From Lineus longissimus (Eukaryota; Nemertea; Pilidiophora; Heteronemertea; Lineidae), in contig NC_088314.1 in the NCBI RefSeq assembly GCF_910592395.1, forward strand, positions 7,440,001-7,504,000: DNA of 64,000 bases, read 5' to 3'. Below the pieces are notes generated by a model that did no database searches, was not told the DNA's origin, and was given only the letters and a program-made list of their open reading frames with translations. Positions 1-11,608 of this stretch are shown here, piece by piece. The position numbers were made by a program, and so were the translations under genes. Positions within the stretch are counted from its first letter, which is position 1, and every line of letters begins with the position of its first letter.

Positions 1-1082
1 TCTGACCTGATCTATGTGCGGACAACACTTTTTGTGCTATGCCAATCCCAAAGACTTGATTCCTCATCTAGCCATGGAACATTTCCGTGATACAGAATTT
101 CTTAAAAAAGGACGTTCAGTGTGAGATGCTTGGAACCAGGCCTTGCCTTGAAATGCTCGGAGTTGAGGACTTTGCTTGTCTTGGAACCTTGAGAATGCTT
201 TGGGCAGTTATGGCGGTGCCTGTTCAGGTTGACTTGTCCTCTTTTCCACTAATGACATTGTTCCACAGTTAGTGTTGGGAGGAATGTCGTCTTTCAGGGT
301 TGTGCCTTTGTGTTGGTGTTAGCTTTAGAGGGTGTGTTGTTCTGTGGTAAGAAGATAACTCAATGCTTGTTGTAGGAAAAAATAGATACCATACTGTCTG
401 TCAGTGCAGTCTTAATTGGAACATTGCCCAAAATGTAGATTGTAGATTGGTGTAGTCTTATGTGATGTAACTGTTGAGCACTCATGAGAGAAAGTGGCAG
501 CTTGTGCATGTTTCTATCTTCTTTCTACATCTAACAGCCTAACATAAAAACTGCAAATCCCATAATCCATATTTGGCAGCCGCTGAATCTTTTTTCAAAA
601 GTTCATGTTTTACATCCATAAATATTATGGATAACTTTCATAAATGTTTTGAATTTTTGAGGTTGAACAATAGTCAAAATGATTGCCTGCGAGTTCCCTC
701 TGCAAGACATTCTTCTTGCACCAGAGGCTTACAAAAATGAAGGGGTCTGTAGTTCTGCAAAATTCAGTTTAACATTAAAATTCCTTTTACTGCTTTGCAT
801 CTCTCACATTGTATTCCGCACTGAAAAATTATTTTGCATTTTATTCAGAAAAGATTTCTCCCTGTGACCAGTACCGGTAGTAAGAGTTTTATCAAAATAT
901 CTTAAGTTGTGTCAAGTGGAAATAACTTTACTCTTGGGTGTGTCTCTATTGATTCTGTCTCAATGGACATGCAGGAGTACAGTCAGTTTCCTGCTTCTCT
1001 GTAATGCTAGTTCTTCTACGCTGGCATTCTAATTTTGTTACCTCAGATTTATAATGAAAGGATTTGATTCCTTGTTCTTCAG
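1..1082. other. Probable CNBP intron; no exon recognised
   Basis: The first recognisable CNBP exon begins inside a coding frame, so this stretch is most likely the preceding intron. Several short open frames occur, but none encodes a CCHC knuckle or any domain I recognise. A pyrimidine-rich tract ending in ttcttcag immediately precedes the exon. Confidence 0.5.
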
Positions 1083-1817
1083 GAGCATGCTACAACTGCG
1101 GCAAGCAAGGCCACGTGCAGCGTGACTGCGAGAGCTCTCTCAAGCCATGCTACCGCTGTGGTGAGACTGGCCACATCGCTAAGGAATGCCCAGAGGTGAA
1201 CGTGGAGGATAACCGCAAGTGCTTCACTTGTGGGGAGGTTGGACATATCTCCAGCAATTGTAAGGAGAAGGGACGCTCCCAGAATAATGTCACCTGCTAC
1301 AGGTAAGCTCAAATTTGGTTGGTCTTAGTTAGTGCCTCTACTTCAGTGCAAGCTGCTTTTTCTGAGTGCTGGTTGCTTGCTGCTACACTGATTCAACACC
1401 AGTTGGGTTATTGGCCTGTCAAGCCTCAATATTTTGTCCTCAGCTAGAGAACGGGAGTCCATCAGAAATTAAAATCAAGTTTCTAACTCGGTTTGGATGT
1501 GTTCTTTTGCTTGCCTAACCATGGGCACCTGGTACTTTGAATAATCAAAGGATGTGGTATTCGAAGTTCAGTGACTTCTGAATTGCCGCAAGCAATGTGG
1601 CAGTTTAGTGCAGTGCTGTCGGAGAGATGAAATAAGAGGAGTTGGAAAATTATGATATAAATCTATTATCCTTTCCAGGTGCAAAGGCCAAGGCCACATC
1701 TCCAAGGACTGCGACCAGCCAAACCCTCGCCCGCAGGACACTCGTGAGTGCTACAAGTGTCATAAAACAGGCCACCTTGCCAGGAATTGCACCTATGAAG
1801 CAGAGGATGATGATTAG
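1083..1817 (+). CDS. CNBP: CNBP-like CCHC zinc-knuckle nucleic-acid-binding protein, 3' part
   Basis: CNBP proteins bind single-stranded RNA and DNA and act in translation and transcription control. Two exons are visible, 1083-1302 and 1679-1817, joined in phase; the split codon is the Arg before the fourth knuckle's second Cys. They encode five CX2CX4HX4C knuckles ([70 protein letters not shown]) and end in a short acidic tail, TYEAEDDD, before TAG. Vertebrate CNBP has seven knuckles, so about two knuckles and the start codon should lie upstream of the window. The acceptor is ttcttcag, the donor is ag/gtaagc and the second acceptor is ctttccag. A closely related CCHC protein such as ZCCHC13 is possible, but the spacing and terminal knuckle fit CNBP best. 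Confidence 0.88.
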
Positions 1818-1922
1818 AGATTTCCCTGGTTGGTAAATTATCTTTCTACAGCAATTACTGTAGCAAAAACATTTCAAACATCCTTATTTGGATGTCTTTA
1901 GTGCATTATGCAACTTTGCTGC

Positions 1923-1952
1923 AATAAAATCTTGTGACATAAACTAAATAAA
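1923..1952 (+). terminator. CNBP poly(A) signals
   Basis: Two AATAAA hexamers, at 1923 and 1947, lie 106 and 130 bases after the CNBP stop codon. This is the expected position for cleavage and polyadenylation of a short 3' UTR. Confidence 0.7.
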
Positions 1953-1959
1953 ATCACGT

Positions 1960-4900
1960 AAGTTAAGAAATATATGACTTTGTTTGCCCTGTCTACGTCT
2001 CGGTTAAAATTCAGGGGTGCTGACATGGTAAACTAAACTAGGCCGTCACTGCCCATTGTTGCTGTGTGACAACAACATTTAATTGCTTTTTATTTCGGCA
2101 CAGTGCTTTCGGCACAGTGCTGGCATTTTCGAGTAAGGCCACTCTTTCGAAAAGAACTTGAAAAGAGTCTTATGTTGCACCGTGTTCACATGGTGGCTTT
2201 GTGTTTTCAATAAACTTGTTTCTCTTCCAGTTTCGTCATGAAGTAATTCCACCAGAGGACTGACATTAAAAGAAAGATGGTCGCTTGACACTGTAGCAGC
2301 AGCGAACCATTGATTTATTAGCGTAGCGCTTGATCTCTGTAGTAAGTCCTGTAGACAAGCAGCAGACAATATGTTAACAACTGTTATTAGTTGAAGTTAA
2401 AGTAGGTGTTTTGGGCTTGAAGTGATATGTGGTGGGTGTGCTCACTTTCTCGGTCAGGGCCTTGAAATCCTGAAGGGCCGAAGGCATTTCACTAGAATAT
2501 GAGAAATTCAAATTTTACAAAACTTAAATTGGGGAGGTGTCCTCTTGCAAAGTCAGGATGTTTTGTCCTATGTCAATTGTCAACGCATTTCTGTTTGTTT
2601 AAATTCCTGAAAATAAATTGTGACACTTTCAATGAAGTGTGTGGAACAAAGCTAGGGGATGAAACAACCCAGCTGAACAAGTTTGACGGTGTGAATCGTT
2701 TTCATTGGAATGGTTAAATTCTTTACACAAATTGCTAACTTGTCTCTGTTAGAAATTGCCTTTGGACCTAAAGGGTTTCATGACAGTGGATTGAGCCTGT
2801 GTAATAGTGATCCAAGTAATGCAAGACAACAGTTCCACATCGAAGTGCATGACAATCCGTGCCATCCATACATGTATGAAATTGTGAAGTATAAAGGACT
2901 CAAGTTGCTGGTTAAAGCGTCAGTTGCTAGTAACTTGGACCACTATTTCACAAGCCCCAATCTCCCTTTCCACCTCGAGTGTAACAAAGCCAGAGGTGGA
3001 GACAAGGCCCGATCTGACCTACTTGTGTTGTATATTTTCTCTATTGGTGTTCAAGAAGTGTAATGTGTATCAAGTGGTAGAGCTAGGAGAAGGTGTTTGA
3101 AGTTTGTTTCATTTTCATCTGGTTAGTCTCCCTATTCTGATAACCTGATCAAGCATCTGAAGTCTTCTCTTGGTGGCATGCCTGTAACCACAATCGAGGT
3201 ATAATGCCGTAAAGGTCTAGTTTGACAACTTGAGGCGAGCTATTTTCACTGGCATTAGATATTGAAATTTGAATTGGCGAGCATCGCTACCAAAAAGGCT
3301 TATGCAAGAGGCTAAATCCTGACAGTCAACCAGAGTAGTCAACACAGGCCTCGCGTATGGTTATGACGGCATCTGTTATAGAAGTAGAACTGCGCACAAG
3401 ATACATTCGCTGAGTCGATTTAATTTGCAACTGTCAATTTTCAATGTCATTTAAACTTTACTATCAAAAGACTTTATGGTAAAAACTGTCGCTTTAAAAG
3501 TTACGTTGTGGTACTTGTCCCATGAATCAAATGTATAAACACTTGCCAATGACTGATTATTTTCTACTTAGAGCAAAGATTTTGTATACGTCTGTGCCAA
3601 ATTTTGGAAATTACTTTTGCACATCATCTAGTCAGCAGAATTCAGCTGTAATTTCGTGGTATAGATAGTAAATCATCGGGGTTTTGAAAAGTATCTGGAA
3701 TATTGTGAATATCAAATTTATATTTTGTTAATTATCGTAAATAATGTACACGAATAATCAGAATATCATGTGAAATTGTTATGGGGCGACCATAAAAGCC
3801 ATTGGGAGGTTATAAATAGTACTTATTATGTACTACAAATGTCAGACTGTTCAATAACATAATTTATGCAAGTTTGGAGGAAGAGGTTGAATTCGGGGAG
3901 TTTAAGTCTTTAGGCTGTGATCTTTTATATTTTGAAAGAAAAATATTCAACAAAATCTGTTTATAAGTATTGTCTGAAAATCATGTACATGTACATTGAT
4001 GAAAATGCGAAGTTTGTTCATAAAATTTGTATTTCGTGGACTGCCTGAACCCTATTTTTCACATTTACATATACGTTCATGATATAGCTAAAAATCTTTC
4101 ATGTCTTATGTTCTTATTTACTTTGTGCTTACACCCTGGTTGTGCAATAAAACCTTCAAAGCTGATAGGTTGAGTTTTTGTGCACACAGTCAAACTTGAC
4201 TCACCGTAATTTATTAATCTTGAAAGCAAACGCCATATAATGATTTTAAACGTACTGAAAAATGACTTGATCATTACTGTGCACAACAACATAGGGTGAA
4301 AATTAGCACATTAAAATTCTTTAAAAGACTGTTAAAGTATTTATTTATTACATGTATTTATCTTTTTATTTTTCCTCGAACAGTAGCTTGATCTCATTTA
4401 CATCATCCGGTCGTTTTTAAAGCTCATGTGTATTTGAATTATTAGCCTATAAGTTAGGGAAACTTGTTGTTTGGAAATGACACTTAATGTGCTATACTTG
4501 GAAATTTGTTCCGAAGTGGATTTTTGATTATTGGTTTGAATAAAATTTGTTCTTTGATAGAAGCACAAAAATCATATGAAGTTTTGGCTTTGTCTCTGGA
4601 ATATTGAAATGATTCTCACAAATCATGTATAAGTTCTACATGTTACTACTGTACACTACATGTAAGTTAGTAGTAATTAGAAAAAGAGTCATCAAAATGC
4701 TTCTCTATTTAAAATGATAAGAATGATAGCGTTTCTACATATGGTTGACAGGTAAAATCATGAAGCCAAACGTTCTGTTATTGTTTACAATTAAAAAAAT
4801 TACTCGCATATCATTCAGGGTGACCCTCCTCATAGAACCATTCCACAATTTTTGTTATGTAAATCTAGCATTAGTTTTGTACAAATATTTTGGTAACAAT

Positions 4901-7900
4901 AAAATGCCTCTTATTTCACTGAGTATTGCCGCAGCCAAAACAACATTTGCTCCTTTATTTCTAAGCGAATTTCACGAACACTTACATTGTTCAAAGATTT
5001 GATAATTGTATGCCAGCCAGTGTTCTTTAGAAGGTTCATATGTTGGCAAAAAAATGCAATTTTGCAGTGTTCAAGCAATTTGACCAGGATTGGTACATTT
5101 GCCTTGCAGAGGAATTCTTCTCTCATCTTAACTTTTTTTGGTGAAATTTGGTAAAAAATAAAGAATATATGACATTTTTGCCACGGCAGTACCTTGGGAT
5201 ATGAAGAGTAGGCACATTTTGTACACTGGAGGACACACCATGTGTTTTGTACCTTTATAAGTATCTATGGATGTAGCATAACCAATCTTGTGCATTTTTC
5301 TGTTGAAGAATTTTAAGTCGCATCAAGTATATTTGATTTCAACTTTATTTGTTCTGTTCAGTCCTGTAGGATTATTCTTAAATATCAACAGACAATTTAT
5401 AAAGGATATTTTCATGAACAGAAAAACGTTTTGGGTAGGATTGGTGGCGATCGTATTTTTTGTAGCCACTGTTTACATTCATGATCATATAGAATTAAGA
5501 CGTGAACAGCATAAGTAGCTAAATGACATTTATCAGGGACTTCTTGTGATAAACCAGGTTATAGCCATAAACAGGGGTTATAGCCAACTTTATAAGTGTA
5601 ACCAAGGGATGAGAGTCTTGAAGATGTTCTTGTTTCAATACAGTGTGGCTTCAAGGGATATTTTCAAAATATTTTTTTTGTATGATTCGTCCTTCTCCTT
5701 AGTGTTATTCTGCAGTTGGTGTGTCTTTTTTACGCATTTCCTGTTGTTGGTTAGAGGGAGCTCCTGCTTTGTACTTTCATATTAACAACTTTGTAAAGTC
5801 TAAATATGGTACAGATGATTTGTATATCAGTTTTTCAGGCATAAACAGCTATTTCTCTGTAAGGGGTCATACTTTTAAGTATGAACATGTTGTTCTAAGA
5901 TATAACTGGTATTTAAACACTACTGGGCTACCCAAATGTATTCAAAACTCTGGTATTGGTTTTATGAAGTACATTATTTGGTTCACATTAGTTTTCACTG
6001 ATTTCTTGGAGCAAAAATCCATTGGTCACACACACCTTCATTCTTTGCTTGTCCGCAATAGGGAGTTGAGTAGTATGTCTTATACTGGGCACTGTGTTTT
6101 AAAAAAATTATCAGATTTAATGGAGAGGAGTTGACCAGCCGAGATGCGTGCAGTCCTTCCTTTTTACGGCCGTTTATTCCAGTGTTTAGGCTTTCTTCAG
6201 AGGGTAGTTTGTTATTGTATTACTATGTATAAGAACACGTCCTACACGCACCTCGGCTGTGGAGTTTTTAAAAACTTGTTCGACTTTAAATTGTCAATGT
6301 CATCGAAGAAAATTTCCCATGTTTTAGGCTGCACAATCACAAAATTTTAAACAACATCAAATTTTGTACTGATGCTGTCTGCTGGTACACTTTTAATGTA
6401 CAATGTACATGTAGTTCGCCGTATCTGATTCCAAATCTACTGGATTTTCTCCCTTTTTTGGCGTGTTGTGCAAGTTTCATATCCATTATTGATCATTGCT
6501 CGTCCCTGGCATTGGTAATTAACTAGTCGGACAGATGACATGGGTGTATGTACATAAGGTGATAAAAGCGTGTTATTTCATAAAAATTCATAAATATGCA
6601 TATTTTAAAGAATGATATTTTTATGCATTTAATTAGCTCGTTAGTCACGTGTTCATGAAGTTTGACTACGAGGAGTTTGGAGGTGTTTTGAGGTCATGGC
6701 GAGGTTACCATGGAAACCATAATGTGCATAACCATGATCATCTAAAGTGAGAGGAGGCGAGATCTAGAGTTGGAGATACTGCCACCTAGGAACGACGAAA
6801 CGTACTAGATATTTATTTTTATACCGTATCTGGGAGTTGGCTATTAATGGACTTTTTGGTGAAAATTGAGCATTTATTTAAAGGTGGCTCGTTTTGTTTT
6901 TAGGCAGCAGTTCACTCGTTCCTAGGTAGCAGTGGTGATTTGCAAAATAAAAGTGCAAAATCTGGTATTTTGCTGATAACTTATTTTGCATGCTACCTTT
7001 GATGAAGGTGCTGATAATTTTTTAGAAGTAAAAAATATGTAATGGATATGCATCTCCTTGTTCTTCTTTTCCCACCAATCAGTAATGTTGAGAAGGTGTT
7101 TGCCTTAAGTCCTGCACAGAAGAGCGTTTCAAATCCCTGTGACTTGAGATGAAAATCATTGCTGCGTGCGATGAAAAGATCTCTTGTTTGAGGTATCGCT
7201 GGGATTGATGTCGAATACCAATCTCTGCGATCACTGATCTTTGTCACAGGTGACTGCAATGACCACTGGAAATAAGCAGTTATTGTTACATGCGATGTCA
7301 TGAGCGTAGCAGCTATTTGAATCGCTAGATTGCAGGGCACTTTAGATCCGACCATTCTGCATTGTCGTGAGACATCATTTCCCCTGCCTCATTCATATCC
7401 TCTGGACCTCTGTAACAGGTGAAGATGTTCACATTTGTCACCGAGATTGGTTCTCTGCCCAAGTTTATTGGTGATGTATTAATATCTGAAGTCCATGCTG
7501 TTTGGATGAGAAGATGTCTGACATCTTCACCTCCAGATGAAATACAGTAGTGCTAGAGTGGGACATCACTGGCCCTGCAGTGCCCTGGTGATATGCACAG
7601 GAGTAGATGTGTTGGTGGCACAAGTAGTCCACCATCCCTTGTGACTGGAATGGCATCCAGAATTGCTGCACCGACCAATAGCTGAGGGACGAAGTGTGCA
7701 CAAGAGGTACAATTAGCACAACTGTAGCAAGAAGTTCTTGAAAGGCTTGTTGATACCAAAACTTGTTATCGGTGATCAGTAGACATGTCTATGTCTATGC
7801 CATTCTAAACACAAAATCAATGGAATTTGGTAAAGGAAACACCTTGGCAAGGGTTTCTACCATGCTAGCATGTTGTATCAAGGATACATTGGTTCTAACA

Positions 7901-8690
7901 CTGTTTGACTCTGAGCAAACATTCCTATAAGGTTTTTTGGTGGAGATGAAAATAAACCTCCCCTTCTCCAGCCTGTTCCTTCAATAATAGCCCAACATGT
8001 CCCATGTTGTGATGAAAAGAACAAATCCTTATCCTGACTGAGTTGCAAAGAGACAGACTTCGTTGTGACAATTCCACATTGATCTCATGAAGACAAAGTC
8101 ACAACCAGAAAGGTGGAGCATATTAGTAATCGAAGACAGACCTGGGGTGAAATTCTTTTCGTCCTAACTTTTGAAAAAAAACAATACTGAGAGGTATGTT
8201 TCCTATTTCAAATCATTTATTTTAATGTACATGTACAAGTACAACAATCAAGTTAGATATTGGCAGAAGCTAAAATAAATATACAATATACTTGAACATT
8301 ATATTCTGTATTTATTGTAAACGTAAACATTTCCAATTATGCCAATGAATCCATTAGTGAACGCATTTTTTCTCAAACACGTCTAACACTTGACGTCTTT
8401 TAGAACATGCATGTAAACGGCAGTGAAAAATGAAATGGCAGACATTTTTTGGGGGTAAAGTAAATCGACTATGGACACCAACAGACACAACACAAAACGA
8501 AGTTCTATTGTAGATATTTCTACACATCAGTCGTTAAAGGGAGACCTGGGGAGTCAGTTGAATAAATCTAACAAGTGGTCCCCAGTTGAATGATATCAAA
8601 AATATATTATGTATTATGAGAAAGATGGCCATGTTTGCCTGGTGATTATAAGTTTCTCAAACATTTCACACAACCACGAATTATAGTGGC
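1960..8690. other. Long stretch with no recognised gene
   Basis: AT-rich DNA with scattered short open frames on both strands. The longest uninterrupted ones are 117 codons at 2710-3063 (+), 137 codons at 5721-6134 (+) and 120 codons at 6993-7355 (-). None shows a domain, repeat, signal peptide or splice structure I can recognise. An ATG at 5414 opens a 34-residue peptide with one hydrophobic segment (WVGLVAIVFFVATVYIH), listed under rejected. There are runs of acatgtacat-type sequence but no clear transposon ends. Part may be regulatory or intronic DNA of an undetected gene. Confidence 0.5.
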
Positions 8691-9001
8691 AATGTACTAT
8701 GTGATAGTAGAGTTTCTCCCATGAATGTACTCTGAGACAGTAGAGCTAGCAATCGGCAACCTCATGAAGCTTAATCCGGCTTCCCTTGTTTCTATCATGC
8801 ATTCCTTGAAACATGGTACGGCGAAAACATACGCTTCCATAAATTTGTCATCCCCTGCCAAAAAATGGCAATACTAGTCATGTTACCGACCATATCTGGA
8901 AAGAACAATAGATAACTTTTAGAATTGTAATGATAAAAATAATCTCACTTTTCAATTACAATCAGCTCATCCTGTTCTGGGTTGACCAGGCCATTGCTTC
9001 T

Positions 9002-11446
9002 CTATACTCTCAACTTGCCTGAAATGGCCAAGTGAAGTGCCTTGTGTTGAAACCCTGGTTTCTGCAGAAAGGTTTCAAGATTAGGATGGGAATAAATAGA
9101 AAGTGCTTTCAGACTGTTGTGCAGAGCTTTCATACTGTTGTATAGTATAAAGTGCTTTGCAACTTCATTATTACAAGGTATGGTATGGGCGACAGTGTGT
9201 GATGTGGCATCCATACTCCAGAAAAACAAGAAAGAGCACACATTGGTCACATGAGGAAGTGGATTGGTTCTGATTTCCAAGGCCATTTCAATAATTGAGG
9301 TGACTGCTTACCCGAGTGCGTTGCATAGAAGATCATGTAGACAGAGAGCCCCATCAGAGCAACGTATCTTGCTGTGCGAAGGTTCGCCACAGGAATATTC
9401 CGGACAATAAATCGCCGGAATCTTTCCAAATAGTGTTTGAACATGTTGTTGGCATCATTCTGTGAACCTGAAAGGATTAGTCGGAGTGAGTCTAGATATT
9501 TTGTAGTGACAGGAATGAAAGTGTCAATGGAATTGACTTGGTTGAGAAGCACCGAAAACACGATCGTCCAATTTTCATCTTACATGCGACGTCCTTTGGC
9601 AATTCCAAGGGACTGCTCAGTTTCCCAATACTTATCCTGACCAGTATGTGTACTGACAATGATAAAAGGTACCTGTTGGAACCCTGGGTTGGCCGCCGCC
9701 TTTTCCTTCATAAGTCGAACACATGCAGTGGCGAATGCACTGAATGAGCAGCTTCTATGCCAGAGTGCCTCTGTGGAGACCTATTATAGTTACAGTCGTT
9801 GCAAAGCACTTAAAGATAGACCAGGGTCAGCACTATATAAGGTGCTCTACGCCGCCATCACCTACCTCTCACTTGGCCATTATTGTAGGCAACTCGGCCC
9901 TCAGTTGTCGGGCCAGAATCTTCCATAGTACCCTTTTCATCTGCAAGTTTCTTTGCTTGGTGTTCAGTGTGATGCTCTTTGGCAATGCCCACATATTGTC
10001 TCTTCTGTTCAGATGTTAGGTTACAGGAGTCTATAAAACCTGATATATCTGTCCATTTATTCTGTGGTATGAGAACCTTTGCTAAGACTATCTCAACGAC
10101 TCTATCATAGCCAACTTTTCCATGATTTTGTGAGCGTTTTAACCAAACAGTTGTGATGGCATGGCAGGTGGTGAAATCCCTCACTTTGGCATAAAGAAGG
10201 AGACTGTAGAGTAAAGAGAACAAATTGTTGAGACATGAAAATGTAGGTAGGGAAAATCTGAAATCCTTTGCACAGTAGTATAAATTTCTCTCATCCCTCA
10301 ACCCTATCTCACAAATCATTTCTGAGAAAGGATATATTGCAAGGCAACCCAAGTATCAAACTTGCAGGATACATGTACATCAAGTTTGTTAATAAAGAAT
10401 TAGCTGACCCAGGGTTGTGGGAATTCAGCAGGCACAGTCAGTTTTTGGGCCACCGCTCACAATCAGCTGAGGGGTTGGGAGTCATACTGGCAATGGATCA
10501 CCAGTCCCCTGTTAACATCTGTGTCCTTGAGCCAAACACCTGAACCTGCAACTGCAAAGTTAACTTGCGATAGGCCAGCATGCATCCCATCCAGAGGTTT
10601 CACTTCAATACAGTTTCAGGTGACAGGTGCAGACTATAACAGACTACAATAGAATCTCTCTATTAAAGACACCCTAAGGCCTGACAAATGCTGTTCTTGA
10701 AGAGATGGTGTCCTGCTTAATTGAGACTGTCCAGTAAGGGAGATTCCAGTGTATAACAATTGGAGCCCAGTAAGTGTCACTCAAACTTACCATACTTGAA
10801 TGATAATGGGCGGACAGTTTTCAATGCCTTCATAGACCTGATTGATAAAGGGCAGTACCTCCTGCCATCTATTCAGCTCAGCATATGCCTGGATTGCAAG
10901 GACGCAGAGATCCTCAATAGCTTGTGTAGCACTGAAAAACATATTGTATACATTTCTCTTTATCAGGTATGTGTGCTGTATCTCAACACATTTTGAACAT
11001 CATTTTGATGTCATTTGCATTGCCTTGTCTATCATGTGACGTCACGTCTTTCACGACCTTGTCCGCTCAATTGGCAAATCAGACCCATGAACGTCACGAG
11101 TCACTAACAACAGCCACAGTCCATATAGGGTTAATAAACAAAAGTACACCGAGTCAATAGGCCACACCACAATGCCTGAATCGGTCAAAGGAATACAATG
11201 ATGAGTGTGTGAACCACAGTCGCCATAAGGCTTGTTTCTTGGAATTTAACTAAAAGTGAAACAAGACTTTTTAAACCTTTCAAGCTCTGGATACGTTTTA
11301 GCAACCCTTATGGATTTCTGGCAGACGTTCAAGCACTCCAAGAAGTGTCGAAAAAGCAACAGGTCCTGTGCTTTATCAACATCAGAGGAGAAATTCGGGA
11401 CAGAAAGTGTGGTGACATCCCGAACATTGGCCACCTCCACCTCCAT
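9002..11446 (-). CDS. PEX26: PEX26, peroxisomal membrane anchor for the PEX1-PEX6 ATPase
   Basis: PEX26 is a tail-anchored peroxisomal membrane protein that recruits the PEX1/PEX6 complex for receptor recycling. Exons on the minus strand are 11446-11277, 10931-10791, 10203-9866, 9770-9673 and 9459-9312, all phase-compatible. Diagnostic stretches are AYAELNRWQEVLPFINQVY (human: ALAEMDRWQEVLSWVLQYY) and, across the exon 2/3 junction, VCLLLYAKVRDF (human LCILLYSKMQEP). The fifth exon carries the expected C-terminal membrane segment, ARYVALMGLSVYMIFYA. The start ATG has an aaaacaaaATGG context. The final exon is uncertain. A short one, 9018-9002, adds KLRV-stop and gives 303 residues, close to the human 305. 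An alternative, 8854-8697, adds about 51 residues in frame. A TA-flanked MITE sits in intron 2. Confidence 0.82.
10647..10751. mobile_element. Tigger/pogo-like MITE in PEX26 intron 2
   Basis: A 105-bp element bounded by imperfect inverted ends (CAATAGAATCTCTC at the left, GGGAGATTCCAGTG at the right) and flanked on both sides by TA, the target duplication of Tc1/mariner/pogo elements. The inside holds the same 'ctctattaaagacacc' and 'gtcctgcttaattgagac' blocks seen in the other family members in this window. No coding capacity. Confidence 0.75.
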
Positions 11447-11608
11447 TTTGTTTTTATGCAGACCAACTACGCATGCGCAATGTGATTTTCAGGAGCTTCA
11501 GATTCCAGGCCATGAATTTGACATTTGGCTGGAAAAAGTCTCCTTTTCACCTCTTTTTGTGATCCAAATTTCTGTGATTATGTGGTGGTCGTCTCGAGCT
11601 GTATTGTG
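11447..11608. promoter_or_regulatory. Putative bidirectional promoter, PEX26 / MGC-protein gene
   Basis: The two start codons are 162 bp apart and point away from each other. A near-palindromic ACGCATGCGCAA at 11469-11480 fits the NRF1 consensus (GCGCATGCGC core), a motif typical of TATA-less bidirectional promoters of housekeeping genes. No TATA box is apparent. The transcription starts are not visible from sequence alone. Confidence 0.55.

Noticed and set aside
2710-3063. 117-codon open frame after CNBP
   Set aside because: No recognised motif, no plausible start context, and no neighbouring exons.
5414-5518. 34-residue single-membrane-span peptide resembling the start of PET117-like COX assembly factors
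   Set aside because: The VYIHDHIELRREQHK stretch only vaguely recalls PET117. A stop follows at once and no donor site leads to a continuing exon.
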